NCBI RefSeq assembly: GCF_001905595.1
Contig: NZ_LIXI01000010.1
Span: 62,001 to 126,000, forward strand
Length of the DNA stretch: 64,000 nucleotides
Direction: 5' to 3'
Source of the DNA: Streptomyces sp. CB00316
GTDB taxonomy: Bacteria > Actinomycetota > Actinomycetes > Streptomycetales > Streptomycetaceae
The notes under the pieces are model-generated. The model made no database searches, was not told the DNA's origin, and worked only from the letters and a program-made list of their open reading frames with translations. The position numbers were made by a program, and so were the translations under genes. Every line of letters starts with the position of its first letter. Within the stretch, counting starts at the first letter, position 1. Positions 33,939 through 42,504 of the stretch are shown here, in pieces.

Positions 33939-34931
33939 TCAGTCCGCCAGGACGATCGTGGGCTGGGCCGAGAAGTCACCCCACTTGCCGTCCGGGAGCT
34001 TGGCCCTGAGCTTCACCGAGTAGCGGGTACCGGGCGGGTCGGCGAGGTTCAGCCGGTAGGTGGCCCGGCCCTTCGGGGGCGCACCGCCCCAGACGATCGT
34101 GGTGGTCAGCTTGCCGTTCAGGTAGAGCTGGTAGGCGGGGACGACTCCGCCCGTGTCGGGCTGGTCCCAGGACAGGTCGACCGTGAACTCCGCCCCCTCC
34201 TTGCCGATCTCGGTGCGCAGCCCGGTGGGGGCGGTGCTCGCGGGGGCGCCGGGGGCCGACGCGGTGGTGAGGTCGAGCGCGTTGCTGTCGGCCGAGGACT
34301 TGTCGGAGGCGTCGCGGGCCCGGACGGTGAAGGTGTAGACGGTCCCGGGGCGCAGGCCCGTGAGCTTCGCCGTCGTCTGGGAGGCCGGGACGCTGTGGAT
34401 ACGGGAGTCCTCCTGGTAGATGTCGTACGAGGTGACGCCGACGTCGTCCGTGGACGCGCCCCAGGTGAGGGTGGCGGCCCGGCTTCCCTCGGCGCCGCCT
34501 GTGAGCTTCGCCGGGGCGGTGGGGGGCGCGTCGTCCTCGGGCGGGATGGCCTGGGTGGTGACGGGAATGGCCTTGCTGGGTGCGGAGAGGTTCCCGGCGG
34601 CGTCCTTGGACCGGACGGTGAAGGTGTAGTCGGTGGAGGCCGTCAGCCCGTCGACGTCGACCATGTGCTTGGTCGCGGGAACGCTCCTGACCTTGGCCTT
34701 CCCTCGGAAGACCTCGTAGCCGGCGATCGCCTCGTCGTCGGAGGCGGCCTCCCACATGACGTGCACCGAGGTGGAGCTGCTGGCCTGCGCGGTCACCCCG
34801 CCGGGGGTGGTGGGGGGCTGCGTGTCGGCTTCGGCGGTGGAGCCGCAGGCGACGAGGAGGGGGGCGAGGAGCAGGGCGGAACAGGCCAACGCGGCTGATA
34901 TGTGGGGGCGTTGCACGGTGGTGCCTTCCAT
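33939..34931 (-). CDS. Lipoprotein with three fibronectin type III domains
   Basis: A 330-residue exported protein. The ATG at 34931 begins a signal peptide with lipobox LLVACGS, and a short spacer leads to tandem FnIII domains at residues about 38-125, 135-222 and 235-330, each with the pattern TAPxxLxxxxxSxxxxxLxW and a YxFTVRxxD strand (DYTFTVRSKDAAGNLS, VYTFTVRARDASDKSS). The first two are close copies. No catalytic domain is attached, which is unusual, since FnIII units in Streptomyces often link domains of chitinases and other glycosidases. It may be a surface adhesin or binding module. The chitosanase remnant 1.7 kb away is not clearly related. Confidence 0.85.
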   Translation of the reverse strand: MEGTTVQRPHISAALACSALLLAPLLVACGSTAEADTQPPTTPGGVTAQASSSTSVHVMWEAASDDEAIAGYEVFRGKAKVRSVPATKHMVDVDGLTASTDYTFTVRSKDAAGNLSAPSKAIPVTTQAIPPEDDAPPTAPAKLTGGAEGSRAATLTWGASTDDVGVTSYDIYQEDSRIHSVPASQTTAKLTGLRPGTVYTFTVRARDASDKSSADSNALDLTTASAPGAPASTAPTGLRTEIGKEGAEFTVDLSWDQPDTGGVVPAYQLYLNGKLTTTIVWGGAPPKGRATYRLNLADPPGTRYSVKLRAKLPDGKWGDFSAQPTIVLAD

Positions 34932-35091
34932 CCGGACAGCAATGGTCCAGACCTGTATGACATGGCACGGGGGTCTCCGACAAGAGGACGACGAGGAACC
35001 TTCCGCTATGTGGTGGTGTGCGCCGCGCGCCTTGCCGCGGACCGGCGGGTCCGGTCCGATGAGTTCTCGGCCGCGGCACGGTCTGCCCTTC

Positions 35092-35709
35092 ATGAACTCC
35101 GACAGCACGCATGCCTCCACCCCCGCCCCCACCCTCGACCTGGAGCCGGCCGCGCGGCGCGTCACCGAACTGCTCGACGCGATCGACGATGACCGGCTGG
35201 GCGGCCCCACTCCCTGCCCGGACTACACCGTGCGGGAGCTGCTGGCCCACCTGAACGGGCTGGCCGCCGCCTTCCGTGACGCGGCCCGCAAGGATCTCGG
35301 GGCGAGCACGGCCGTCTCGCCGGACTCCGCCCTGCCCGTACTCGACGACGAGTGGCGCAAGGTTCTGCCCCGGCGGCTGGAGCAGGTCGCGGCGGCCTGG
35401 CGCTCCCCCGCCGCCTGGACGGGCATGACCCGGGCCGGCGGGGTGGAGCTGCCCGGCGAGGTCGCCGGGGCCGTCGCGCTGGACGAACTCGTCGTCCACG
35501 GCTGGGACCTGGCCCGGTCGACCGGACAGCCGTACGACGCCGGGGAGGCCGAGCTGCGTGCCTGCGCGGCCCTGCTCGCCCCGGTCGACGACGACCCGGA
35601 TCGCGGGGGCATCTTCGGCCCGCCGGTCCCGGTGCCGGACGACGCCCCGCTGCTGGACCGGGTGATCGGCCTCAGCGGCCGCCGGCCCGACTGGCGGCCG
35701 GGGGGCTGA
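35092..35709 (+). CDS. TIGR03086 family protein (mycothiol-dependent DinB-like)
   Basis: A 205-residue protein of the mycothiol-associated DinB-like superfamily. The N-terminal conserved block TPCPDYTVRELLAHLNGLAA and the central LDELVVHGWDLARSTGQPYD are diagnostic; His residues in these blocks are expected metal ligands. Such proteins are typical of mycothiol-producing actinomycetes and include maleylpyruvate isomerase-like enzymes, but most TIGR03086 members have no assigned reaction. The ATG at 35092 is my choice; ATG 35059 is a possible earlier start, and neither has a strong ribosome-binding site. Divergent from the FnIII lipoprotein gene. Confidence 0.85.
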   Translation: MNSDSTHASTPAPTLDLEPAARRVTELLDAIDDDRLGGPTPCPDYTVRELLAHLNGLAAAFRDAARKDLGASTAVSPDSALPVLDDEWRKVLPRRLEQVAAAWRSPAAWTGMTRAGGVELPGEVAGAVALDELVVHGWDLARSTGQPYDAGEAELRACAALLAPVDDDPDRGGIFGPPVPVPDDAPLLDRVIGLSGRRPDWRPGG

Positions 35710-35821
35710 GAACACCCGGCGCGCCACACGGTTCCGTTCCGGTGCCTCTCGCACCAGAAAGGTGCGTTCTTCCAGTTCGGACCCTGCTCGCCTACGGTCC
35801 CCGGCATCGCCGGAGCGTCCC

Positions 35822-36505
35822 TCAGCTGGTGAAGAACTCGGTGATGTGCGCGGCCACCTGGTCGGCCCGGGTCTCATGCATGCGGTGGCCGCCGGGGACC
35901 GTGATCAGCCGGCAGTCCGGGATCAGGGAGGCCATGTCGGCCTGGCGCTCCTGCGGCATCCGGCTCTCCGGACCTCCGGTGATGATCATCGTGGGGGCGA
36001 CGATCTCGCCGAGCCCCTCGTCCGCGTCCGGGCCCGGGTCCGCGAGCTGGTCGCGTACGGCGGGCACCGCGTTCTCGTCGTAGTCCACCGGGCCCTCGGG
36101 CCGCCCGGCCGGGCCAGGGTCGCCGGGGAAGGGGGCCGGGGTCTCGATCAGCACCAGCCGCTCCACCCGGTCGGAGTGCTCGTGGGCCACCAGCCGGGCG
36201 ACGACGCCACCCATGCCGTGGCCGACCAGGCCCACCCGGTTCAGCTCCAGCTCGTCGAGGAAGCCGACGACGTCCTCGGCCATCAGCTCCAGGTCGTACG
36301 CGTCGGGCCAGTCGCTCTCGCCGTGGCCGCGCAGGTCCAGGGCGAAGACCCGCCACTCCTGGCCCAGCAGGGGGCCGGCCGCCTCCCAGTCCGCGGCGGA
36401 GCCGCCGAGGCCGTGCAGCAGCACGACGGGCGAGCCGAACGGATCGCCCCAGGTCCGGTACGCGAGGCGCACATCGCCGACATCCACAACTGACTGATCT
36501 TCCAT
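35822..36505 (-). CDS. Alpha/beta hydrolase-fold protein lacking the nucleophile serine
   Basis: A 227-residue alpha/beta hydrolase-like protein. The oxyanion region LLHGLGGSAADWEAAG, the strand VFALDLRGHGESDWP and the C-terminal His in ITVPGGHRMHETRA are normal. The nucleophile elbow, however, reads VGLVGHGMGGVVAR: the usual Ser of GHSMGG is Gly97. The coding DNA (CAC GGC ATG) is unambiguous. Without a serine, classic esterase activity is unlikely, so it may be a non-catalytic or decarboxylase/lyase-like member, or an inactivated gene. It is divergent from the chitosanase remnant. Confidence 0.88.
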   Translation of the reverse strand: MEDQSVVDVGDVRLAYRTWGDPFGSPVVLLHGLGGSAADWEAAGPLLGQEWRVFALDLRGHGESDWPDAYDLELMAEDVVGFLDELELNRVGLVGHGMGGVVARLVAHEHSDRVERLVLIETPAPFPGDPGPAGRPEGPVDYDENAVPAVRDQLADPGPDADEGLGEIVAPTMIITGGPESRMPQERQADMASLIPDCRLITVPGGHRMHETRADQVAAHITEFFTS

Positions 36506-36587
36506 ACCCCTGACGCTACAGCCGCCGGGCGGCCGTCCGCTCCACGGCCCCGGCCCGGTCCCGGTCCCGGCCTGGCAGGCGGGGCGG

Positions 36588-37172
36588 GTGAAGCACATCG
36601 TCCGCGCCCTGCGCCTCCCCCTCGCGGTCACCCTCCTCACGGCCGCCGCCCTGACCGGCTGCTCCGGATCCGCGTCCGAGGCGGGGCAGACCGACACGCA
36701 GCCGGCCGAACCTGCGAAGAAGCGGATCGCCGTGGAGCTGGTCTCCAGCGCGGAGAACTCCTCGCTGGACTGGGAGGCGCAGTACCCGTACATCGAGGAC
36801 ATCGGGGACGGCCGGGGGTACACGGCGGGCGTCATCGGGTTCTGCTCCGGCACCGGTGACATGAGGAAGGTCTACTACGACGCGTAGGTGATGAACGGCG
36901 CGGGTGACACCGAAGGCTCGGTCGGGTTCCGCACGATATGCCCCGAGGCCTTGGCGGCGGCCCGGCCGCCCGCGCGGAGCGGCGACGAGCAGGCATGTCT
37001 GAACGCGTTCCTCTATGCCCGGGTGGCCGCGATCGGCCGGGAGCCGCCGCACACCGCCGCCGGCCGGGTGGAGAGCGCCCAGCGGGTCTTCGTACGGGAG
37101 GGGAAGCTGGAGCTGGAGACACCGTTGCGGTGGAAGGTGCACGGGGACGGGTACCGCATCGACAAGGGCTGA
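36588..37172 (+). pseudogene. GH46 chitosanase with an internal deletion and an amber stop
   Basis: The 5' part encodes a lipobox signal peptide (AALTGCSGS) and the N-terminal lobe of a GH46 chitosanase, including ELVSSAENSSLDW with Glu56 and YIEDIGDGRGYTAG with Asp74, the same 18-residue spacing as the catalytic Glu22/Asp40 of the Streptomyces N174 enzyme. At residue 92 the sequence jumps to RKVYYDA, and a TAG at 36885-36887 follows. The same frame continues with VMNGAGDTEGSVGFRTI and ends with LELETPLRWKVHGDGY, the C-terminal end of the family. About 100 middle residues are missing. One base change of a Gln codon explains the TAG. The enzyme cannot be functional. A perfect terminator follows. 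Confidence 0.85.
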
Positions 37173-37180
37173 CGACGGCC

Positions 37181-37207
37181 GAAGCCCCGTGCGGGGCACG
37201 GGGCTTC
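37181..37207. terminator. Bidirectional terminator between the chitosanase remnant and the permease gene
   Basis: GAAGCCCCGTGC at 37181-37192 and its exact complement at 37196-37207 form a 12-bp stem with a GGG loop. It lies 9 nt after the chitosanase stop and 28 nt beyond the end of the convergent permease gene, so it can serve both directions. Confidence 0.85.
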
Positions 37208-37234
37208 ACCGGGTGCGATCGGGCGTGGGATACG

Positions 37235-38728
37235 TCAGTGCACGCCCACCCCGGCCGCCGCCGGGACCACATGTTCGCCGTCCGCCCCCTCCTCGTCCTC
37301 CGCATCAGGCTTGCGGCCGAAGTGGTTGAAGGCGAGGTTCAGCACGATGGCCACCACGCAGCCGGTCGAGATGCCCGAGTCCAGGACGACCAGCAGGTCC
37401 TCCGGGAAGGCGTGGTAGAACTGCGGCGCCGCGATCGGGATCAGGCCGATGCCGACGGCCGCCGCCACGATCAGCGCGTTCTCGCCCTTCTCCAGTGCGG
37501 CGGTGGCCAGGGTCTGGATGCCGCTGGCCGCGACCGTACCGAAGAGGACGATGCCCGCGCCGCCGAGCACCGGCAGCGGGACGACGGCGATGACGGAGGC
37601 GGCGACCGGGACCAGGCCGAGGACGATCAGGATCACGCCGCCCGCCGCGACGACGAAGCGGCTGCGGACCTTGGTCATGGCCACGAGCCCGATGTTCTGG
37701 GCGAAGGCGCTGCACATGAAGCCGTTGAAGAAGGGGCTGATGGCGCTGCCGAGGGTGTCGGCCCGCAGGCCGCCCTCGATGACCTTCTCGTCGGCCGGGC
37801 GGCCGACGATCTTGCCGAGCGCCAGCATGTCCGCGGTGGACTCGGTCATGCAGACCAGCATCACGATGCACATGCTGATGATGGCGGCGATCTCGAACTG
37901 CGGGCCACCGAAGGCGAACGGCGTCGGGAAGCCGACCACGTCGGCGTTCCTCATGGCGCTGAAGTCGGTGATGCCCGCCGGGATGGCGATCAGGGTTCCG
38001 ATGATCAGGCCGAGCAGGATCGCGATCTGCTGGAGGAAGCCGCGCAGCAGCTTACGCAGGGCCAGCACGATCACCAGGGTCACGGCGGCCATGGCGATGT
38101 TGGTCATCGAACCGTAGTCGTCCGTCGCCGCGTTGCCGCCCTGGGACCAGTTGAAGGCGACCGGCAGGAGCGAGACACCGATCAGGGTGATGACGGTGCC
38201 GGTGACGACCGGTGGGAAGAAGCGGACCAGTTTGCAGAAGTACGGTGCCAGGAGGAAGCCCAGCACGCTCGCGACGATGATCGCGCCGAAGATCACGGCT
38301 ATGCCGTCGTGCCCCCGGTCCTTGCCTATCGCGATCATCGGGGCCACACCGGCGAACGAGACGCCGTTGACGAAGGGCAGCCTGGCACCGACCTTCCAGA
38401 AGCCGATGGTCTGGAGCAGGGTGGCGATGCCCGCGGTGAAGAGGCTCGCCCCCATCAGGAAGGCCGTCTCCTTGGCGGTGAGACCGACCGCCGGCCCCAC
38501 GATGAGCGGCGGGGCCACCACGCCCGCGTACATCGCGGCCACGTGCTGGAGGCCGCTGGTGAACATCCTCACTGGGGGGAGGGTCTCGTCGACCGGATGC
38601 TTCCGGCCGTCTGCTGCTTCTGCTTCTGCTTCTGCTTCTGCTTCTGCTTCTGCTTCTGTGACGGCACCGTCCGTCACGTCGGGGGCGGCTGTGTCTGCGT
38701 CTTTGCGAAACCTGGGCTCAGCGGCCAC
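37235..38728 (-). CDS. Nucleobase:cation symporter-2 family xanthine/uric acid permease
   Basis: A 497-residue membrane transporter of the NCS2 family with about 14 helices. The motifs expected of purine members are present: HVAAMYAGVVAPPLIVGPAV near the first helix, STADMLALGKIVGRPADEK (the conserved acidic ES/D region) and SAFAQNIGLVAMTKVRSRFV (the NCS2 signature QNxGxxxxTKxxSR). The GTG at 38728 has GGAGGAA 6 nt upstream. An unusual Glu-Ala tract coded by a hexamer repeat sits in the N-terminal tail. Located next to uricase and 8-oxoguanine deaminase-like genes, it most likely imports xanthine or urate with protons. Confidence 0.92.
   Translation of the reverse strand: MAAEPRFRKDADTAAPDVTDGAVTEAEAEAEAEAEAEAADGRKHPVDETLPPVRMFTSGLQHVAAMYAGVVAPPLIVGPAVGLTAKETAFLMGASLFTAGIATLLQTIGFWKVGARLPFVNGVSFAGVAPMIAIGKDRGHDGIAVIFGAIIVASVLGFLLAPYFCKLVRFFPPVVTGTVITLIGVSLLPVAFNWSQGGNAATDDYGSMTNIAMAAVTLVIVLALRKLLRGFLQQIAILLGLIIGTLIAIPAGITDFSAMRNADVVGFPTPFAFGGPQFEIAAIISMCIVMLVCMTESTADMLALGKIVGRPADEKVIEGGLRADTLGSAISPFFNGFMCSAFAQNIGLVAMTKVRSRFVVAAGGVILIVLGLVPVAASVIAVVPLPVLGGAGIVLFGTVAASGIQTLATAALEKGENALIVAAAVGIGLIPIAAPQFYHAFPEDLLVVLDSGISTGCVVAIVLNLAFNHFGRKPDAEDEEGADGEHVVPAAAGVGVH
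38616..38657. repeat. Hexanucleotide tandem repeat (GCTTCT x7) inside the permease gene
   Basis: Seven perfect GCTTCT units on the plus strand code for a Glu-Ala run in the N-terminal cytoplasmic tail of the permease. The unit is a multiple of three, so copy-number changes would alter tail length without shifting the frame. Such a perfect microsatellite is unusual in this GC-rich genome. Confidence 0.9.
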
Positions 38729-38894
38729 GGCGGTTCCTCCGGTCGGTTACGCGTCGTCGGCGACGCGGGTGTCAGGGAGGTGCTGCGTATGTGGTGCGGT
38801 GGTGCTTGCGGCTCTCTCAGGTGGTGCAGGTCGTGCAGAGGGGGGTGCGGGGGGGGGGCGCGCACGGTCAGGTGTGTGCGGGCAGCGTTGATCA

Positions 38895-38940
38895 CCGGTC
38901 CGGCGGGCGCCCACCATCGGGTGCGCGTCCGCCGGACCGG
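38895..38940 (-). terminator. Terminator-like hairpin after the deaminase gene
   Basis: CCGGTCCGGCGG at 38895-38906 pairs perfectly with 38929-38940 (12 bp, 22-nt loop). It lies 80 nt downstream of the deaminase stop and would separate it from the permease gene at 38728. The rest of the 293-nt gap is gene-free and holds a run of ten G at 38849-38858. Confidence 0.65.
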
Positions 38941-39021
38941 CTGCCGCGGACCCCGCTCGGGTCCACGGCGGCCGGTCTCGGGCCGTCCCCCTCGACCGGC
39001 CGGTCGGGGATACCGCGGGAG

Positions 39022-40410
39022 TCAGGCTCCGGCGGCGATCTGCGCGAGGCGGCGGGCCTCGTCGCGGGTGACGCGGGCGATGGCGTCCTCGTCCACCGTG
39101 GTGAGGTGGTTGCCCTCGACGACCGGCTTGCCGTCGACGAGGGAGAGGGTCACCGGGGCGGCCGCGCCGAAGATGAGCGCGGTCACCGGATCGGCGATCG
39201 AGGAGTGGGCCAGGGTGTCCAGCTTCCACAGGACGAGGTCGGCGAGCTTGCCGGCCTCCAGGGAGCCGATCTGGTCGGCGCGGCCCAGCACCTGGGCCCC
39301 GCCGAAGGTCCCGAGGCGCAGGGCCTGACGGGCGTTCAGGGCGGCCTCGCGGTGAGCGCCGAGGCGGTTGATGAGCAGCGCGTTGCGCAGCTCGGTGTGG
39401 AGCTCGCCGGACTCGTTGGAGGCGGTGCCGTCCACGCCGAGGCCGACCGGGACACCGGCGGCGAGCATGTCGGGGACCCGGGCGATCCCCGCGGCGAGGC
39501 GGGCGTTGGAGGACGGGCAGTGGGCGACGCCCGTTCCCGTACGGGCGAAGGCGGCGATGTCGGAGTCGTTCATGTGGACGCAGTGCGCCATCCACACGTC
39601 GCTGCCGAGCCAGCCGGTCGACTCGAAGTAGTCGGTCGGGCCCATCCCGAACAGCTCCTTGCAGAACTGCTCCTCCTCGACGGTCTCCGAGCCGTGTGTG
39701 TGCAGCCGGACACTTCTGCGGCGAGCCAACTCGGCTCCCTGGCGCATCAGTTCGGTGGAGACCGAGAACGGCGAGCAAGGGGCGACGGCGACCTGGGTCA
39801 TGGCGTCGAAGGAGGCGTCGTGGTGGGCGTCGATGGTGGCCTCGGTGGCGGCGAGCGCGCCGTCGAGGGTCTCGACGGCGAAGTCCGGGGGCAGGCCGCC
39901 GTCCTTCTCGCCGCGGTCCATGGAGCCCCGGGCGAGGGTGAACCGTACGCCCATCTCGCGGGCGGCCCCGATGATGGCGCCGGACAGGTCGCCGGAGTCC
40001 TTCGGGAAGACGTAGTGGTGGTCCATGGCGGTGGTGACTCCGCCGCGGGCCATCATGGCGAGCGACCCCTGCGCGGCGGCGCGGGCCATCGGCTCGTCGA
40101 TGCGGGCCCAGGTCGGGTAGAGGGCGACCAGCCAGTTGAAGAGGTTGTGGTCGGTGGCCAGGCCCCGGGTGATCCACTGGTAGAAGTGGTGGTGGGTGTT
40201 GACCAGACCGGGTGTCGCGAGGTGCCCGGAGGCGTCGATACGCCGGACGACCCCCGTGAGCCCCTCGGGCGCCTTGCCGGCGCCGACGGACTCGATGCGG
40301 TTGTCCGCCACGACGATGTACCCGGAGGCGTACTCCGTGTCGTGGGCGTCGACGGTGGCGATCGAGCAGTTCTCGATGACGATGCGCTGAGGGTCTGCCG
40401 AAGCTGCCAT
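39022..40410 (-). CDS. 8-oxoguanine deaminase-like amidohydrolase
   Basis: A 462-residue enzyme of the amidohydrolase superfamily (cytosine deaminase/ATZ-TRZ branch). The ATG at 40410 has AAGGAAG upstream. Metal-binding motifs are complete: GLVNTHHHFYQW (HxH), RLHTHGSE, MAHCVHM and LGVDGTASNES. The HHFYQWxTRG sequence is characteristic of 8-oxoguanine deaminases, which make urate from 8-oxoguanine; related guanine deaminases or hydroxyatrazine hydrolases are alternatives. Lying beside uricase and purine permeases, it would feed urate directly into the ureide route without xanthine dehydrogenase. Confidence 0.88.
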   Translation of the reverse strand: MAASADPQRIVIENCSIATVDAHDTEYASGYIVVADNRIESVGAGKAPEGLTGVVRRIDASGHLATPGLVNTHHHFYQWITRGLATDHNLFNWLVALYPTWARIDEPMARAAAQGSLAMMARGGVTTAMDHHYVFPKDSGDLSGAIIGAAREMGVRFTLARGSMDRGEKDGGLPPDFAVETLDGALAATEATIDAHHDASFDAMTQVAVAPCSPFSVSTELMRQGAELARRRSVRLHTHGSETVEEEQFCKELFGMGPTDYFESTGWLGSDVWMAHCVHMNDSDIAAFARTGTGVAHCPSSNARLAAGIARVPDMLAAGVPVGLGVDGTASNESGELHTELRNALLINRLGAHREAALNARQALRLGTFGGAQVLGRADQIGSLEAGKLADLVLWKLDTLAHSSIADPVTALIFGAAAPVTLSLVDGKPVVEGNHLTTVDEDAIARVTRDEARRLAQIAAGA

Positions 40411-40455
40411 GGCGCTTCCTTCTTCTCTCTGTGGCGATGTGGGCACGGCAGGACC

Positions 40456-41508
40456 CTAGGAGGATTTGAGTGCCACAGCGGGGCGGCTGTGGGTGCCGAG
40501 ATGGTGGAAGAACAGGTTGAACACGACCGCGACCAGTGCTCCCGCACTGATCCCGGAGCCGAGGACGGTCTGCGCCCAGGCCGGGAATCCGGTGTGAAAG
40601 GTGGGCGCGGCGAGCGGGATGACGCCCGCGCCGAGCGCCACCGCGACCAGGATGATGTTGGAGCTGTCGTCCAGTCCGGCCTCGGAGAGCGTACGGATGC
40701 CGCTGACAGCGATGGAGCCGAAGAGGACGACGCCGGCGCCGCCGAGGACGGGCATCGGGACGAGCGAGACGACGCCGACGTTCTGGGCGAAGGCGCTGGT
40801 GGCGATGCCGTCCGTGCGCAGGCCCCGGGCGGTCGTACGGCCGTCGGCGCGGCGTTTCTTGAGGAAGCCACGGCCGAAACGCTGAATGAGCAGGATGACG
40901 ACGAGGGTGAAGGCGGCCAGCGCCAGGTGCTTCATCGCGCCGAAGTCGGCGGCGGTGGCGTCGCCGCCCTGCGCCCAGGCGACCGGCACGGGCATGAGGG
41001 TGACGCCGATGAGGGTGATGACCACCCCGGTGACGAGCGGCGGGAAGAAGCGCAACAGCCTGCCGAAGAACGGCCCGACCGCCAGACAGAGGACCCCGGC
41101 GACGAGCACCGCCCCGTAGATCGCGGGGAGTCGGTGGCCGGGCGCGCTGGTCTCGGCGATGGCGAGCATCGGCGCGATACCGGCGGAGGAGGCCGCGTTG
41201 ACGAACGGCAGCCGGTTCCCGGCAAAGGTGCCGACTCCCACCGTCTGCACGATGGTGGCGATTCCGGCGATCAGGAGGCTCGCGGCGATGAGCCGGGTCA
41301 TGCCGGCGGTGTCCAGGCCGACGGCCTGGCCGATGATCAGCGGAGGGGTGACGACGCCCGCGTACATGGCGGCGATGTGCTGGAGCGCGGCGGGAACGAG
41401 CCGGGCGGGAGGTAGCTTCTCGTCGACCGGGTGAACTGCCGTGGCGGTGAGGGTTCTCGGGGCTTCGCACAGGCCTTCGACCGGCCCCGTTGCAGGCTGT
41501 GCCATGGG
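40456..41508 (-). pseudogene. NCS2 purine permease with an internal in-frame deletion
   Basis: The frame from the ATG at 41508 (GGAGGAAT upstream) is open for 350 residues and closely resembles the full-length permease at 37235-38728, but two blocks are absent. After RFGRGFLKK the helices equivalent to residues about 240-330 of the paralogue are gone, and QNVGVVSLV jumps straight to PMPVLGGAG, removing TKVRSR and the next helix. The acidic substrate-site motif (ESTADM in the paralogue) and the end of the NCS2 signature are therefore missing. It is unlikely to transport purines. No stop or frameshift is present, so a short protein may still be made. Confidence 0.75.
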
Positions 41509-41531
41509 TGATTCCTCCGGGATGACCGGCC

Positions 41532-41551
41532 CCCGCCCGACCACGGGCGGG
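41532..41551 (-). terminator. Hairpin between uricase and the deleted permease
   Basis: CCCGCCCG-acca-CGGGCGGG makes an 8-bp stem 23 nt after the uricase stop. It is followed on the minus strand by the ribosome-binding site of the deleted permease and may reduce read-through into it. Confidence 0.55.
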
Positions 41552-41573
41552 CGGGGGCGGGTTCAGTGCCGCG

Positions 41574-42497
41574 TCAGAGGTTGGTCATGTCGACCGGGAT
41601 CTTCGGCTCTACGCCGTCCCGGAGCACGGTGGCCTCGATCAGACCGTAGGGACGGTCCGCCGCGAAGTAGACCTCATTGTCGTTCTTGAGGCCGAACGGT
41701 TCGAGGTCCACCAGGAAGTGGTGGTTGTTCGGCAGCGAGAAACGGATCTCGTCGATCTCGCTGCGGCTGTTGATGATCCGCGAACCCATCTGGTACAGGG
41801 TCTGCTGGAGCGAGAGGGAGTACGTCTCGGCGAAAGCTTGGAGCATGTGCTTGCGCGCCTGCTCGTAGGACTTCTCCCAGTTCGGCATGGGCTGCTCGTC
41901 GCTGGTCCAGTTGTACCGCCAGCGCGCGGAGACGTCCGTCGCGAGGATGCGGTCGTACGCCTCCTTGAGCGTGGTGTACCGGTCCTTGACGTAGCCCCAG
42001 AACTCGGAGTTGGTCGAGTTCATCACCGTCAGGTCCTTGAGGCCCGAGATGACCTCCCAGTTCTCACCGTCGTAGGTGATCTGGGAGACACGGGTCTCCT
42101 GGCCCTTGCGGACGAAGGAGTGCTTGACCTCGTCGGCGCCGATGAACTTCGAGTTGCCGTCGGAGGTCGCGATGCGCTCCCAGGCGTACTCCTCGATCCG
42201 GATCCGGGCGCGGTGGATCGGCTCCTGCGAGGAGACGAAGTGCCGGGCGAGGTGGATGCCGAACTGCTCGGCGGACTCGATCCCGTGCTCCTTGGCGAAC
42301 GCGAACACCGTGTTCTTGGTGGTGTCGGTCGGCAGGACGTGCGTGTTGGAGCCGGAGTAGTGGACGTCGTCCATGTCGCCGGAGAGGGCGACCGAGACGT
42401 TGAGGTCCTTGATGTGGTGGGTGTCGCCGTCCCGCGTGATCTTTACGACGCGGTTCTCTGCTTTGCCGTACTGGTTCTGGCCGAGAATCGTGGGCAT
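41574..42497 (-). CDS. uox: Uricase (urate oxidase, factor-independent)
   Basis: A 307-residue cofactor-free oxidase that converts urate and O2 to 5-hydroxyisourate and H2O2. Visible landmarks are QYGKAENRVVKITRD (with the catalytic Lys), NTHVLPTDTTKNTVFAFAKE (with the catalytic Thr), the uricase signature MNSTNSEFWGYVKDRYTTL and the C-terminal LPNNHHFLVDLEPFGL. The length is standard for actinobacterial uricases. It is the third gene of the uraD-uraH-uox unit on the minus strand; the two preceding genes process its unstable product. Its H2O2 can be removed by the catalase encoded at 47024, which has the same putative operator. Confidence 0.97.
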   Translation of the reverse strand: MPTILGQNQYGKAENRVVKITRDGDTHHIKDLNVSVALSGDMDDVHYSGSNTHVLPTDTTKNTVFAFAKEHGIESAEQFGIHLARHFVSSQEPIHRARIRIEEYAWERIATSDGNSKFIGADEVKHSFVRKGQETRVSQITYDGENWEVISGLKDLTVMNSTNSEFWGYVKDRYTTLKEAYDRILATDVSARWRYNWTSDEQPMPNWEKSYEQARKHMLQAFAETYSLSLQQTLYQMGSRIINSRSEIDEIRFSLPNNHHFLVDLEPFGLKNDNEVYFAADRPYGLIEATVLRDGVEPKIPVDMTNL

Positions 42498-42504
42498 GTC
42501 GGTG

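Noticed and set aside
38791..41415. An 874-codon open frame on the plus strand opposite the deaminase and permease genes
   Set aside because: It is a GC-driven shadow of the minus-strand genes, whose protein families are clear. Its own translation is low-complexity Gly/Ala/Arg/Val with no domain.
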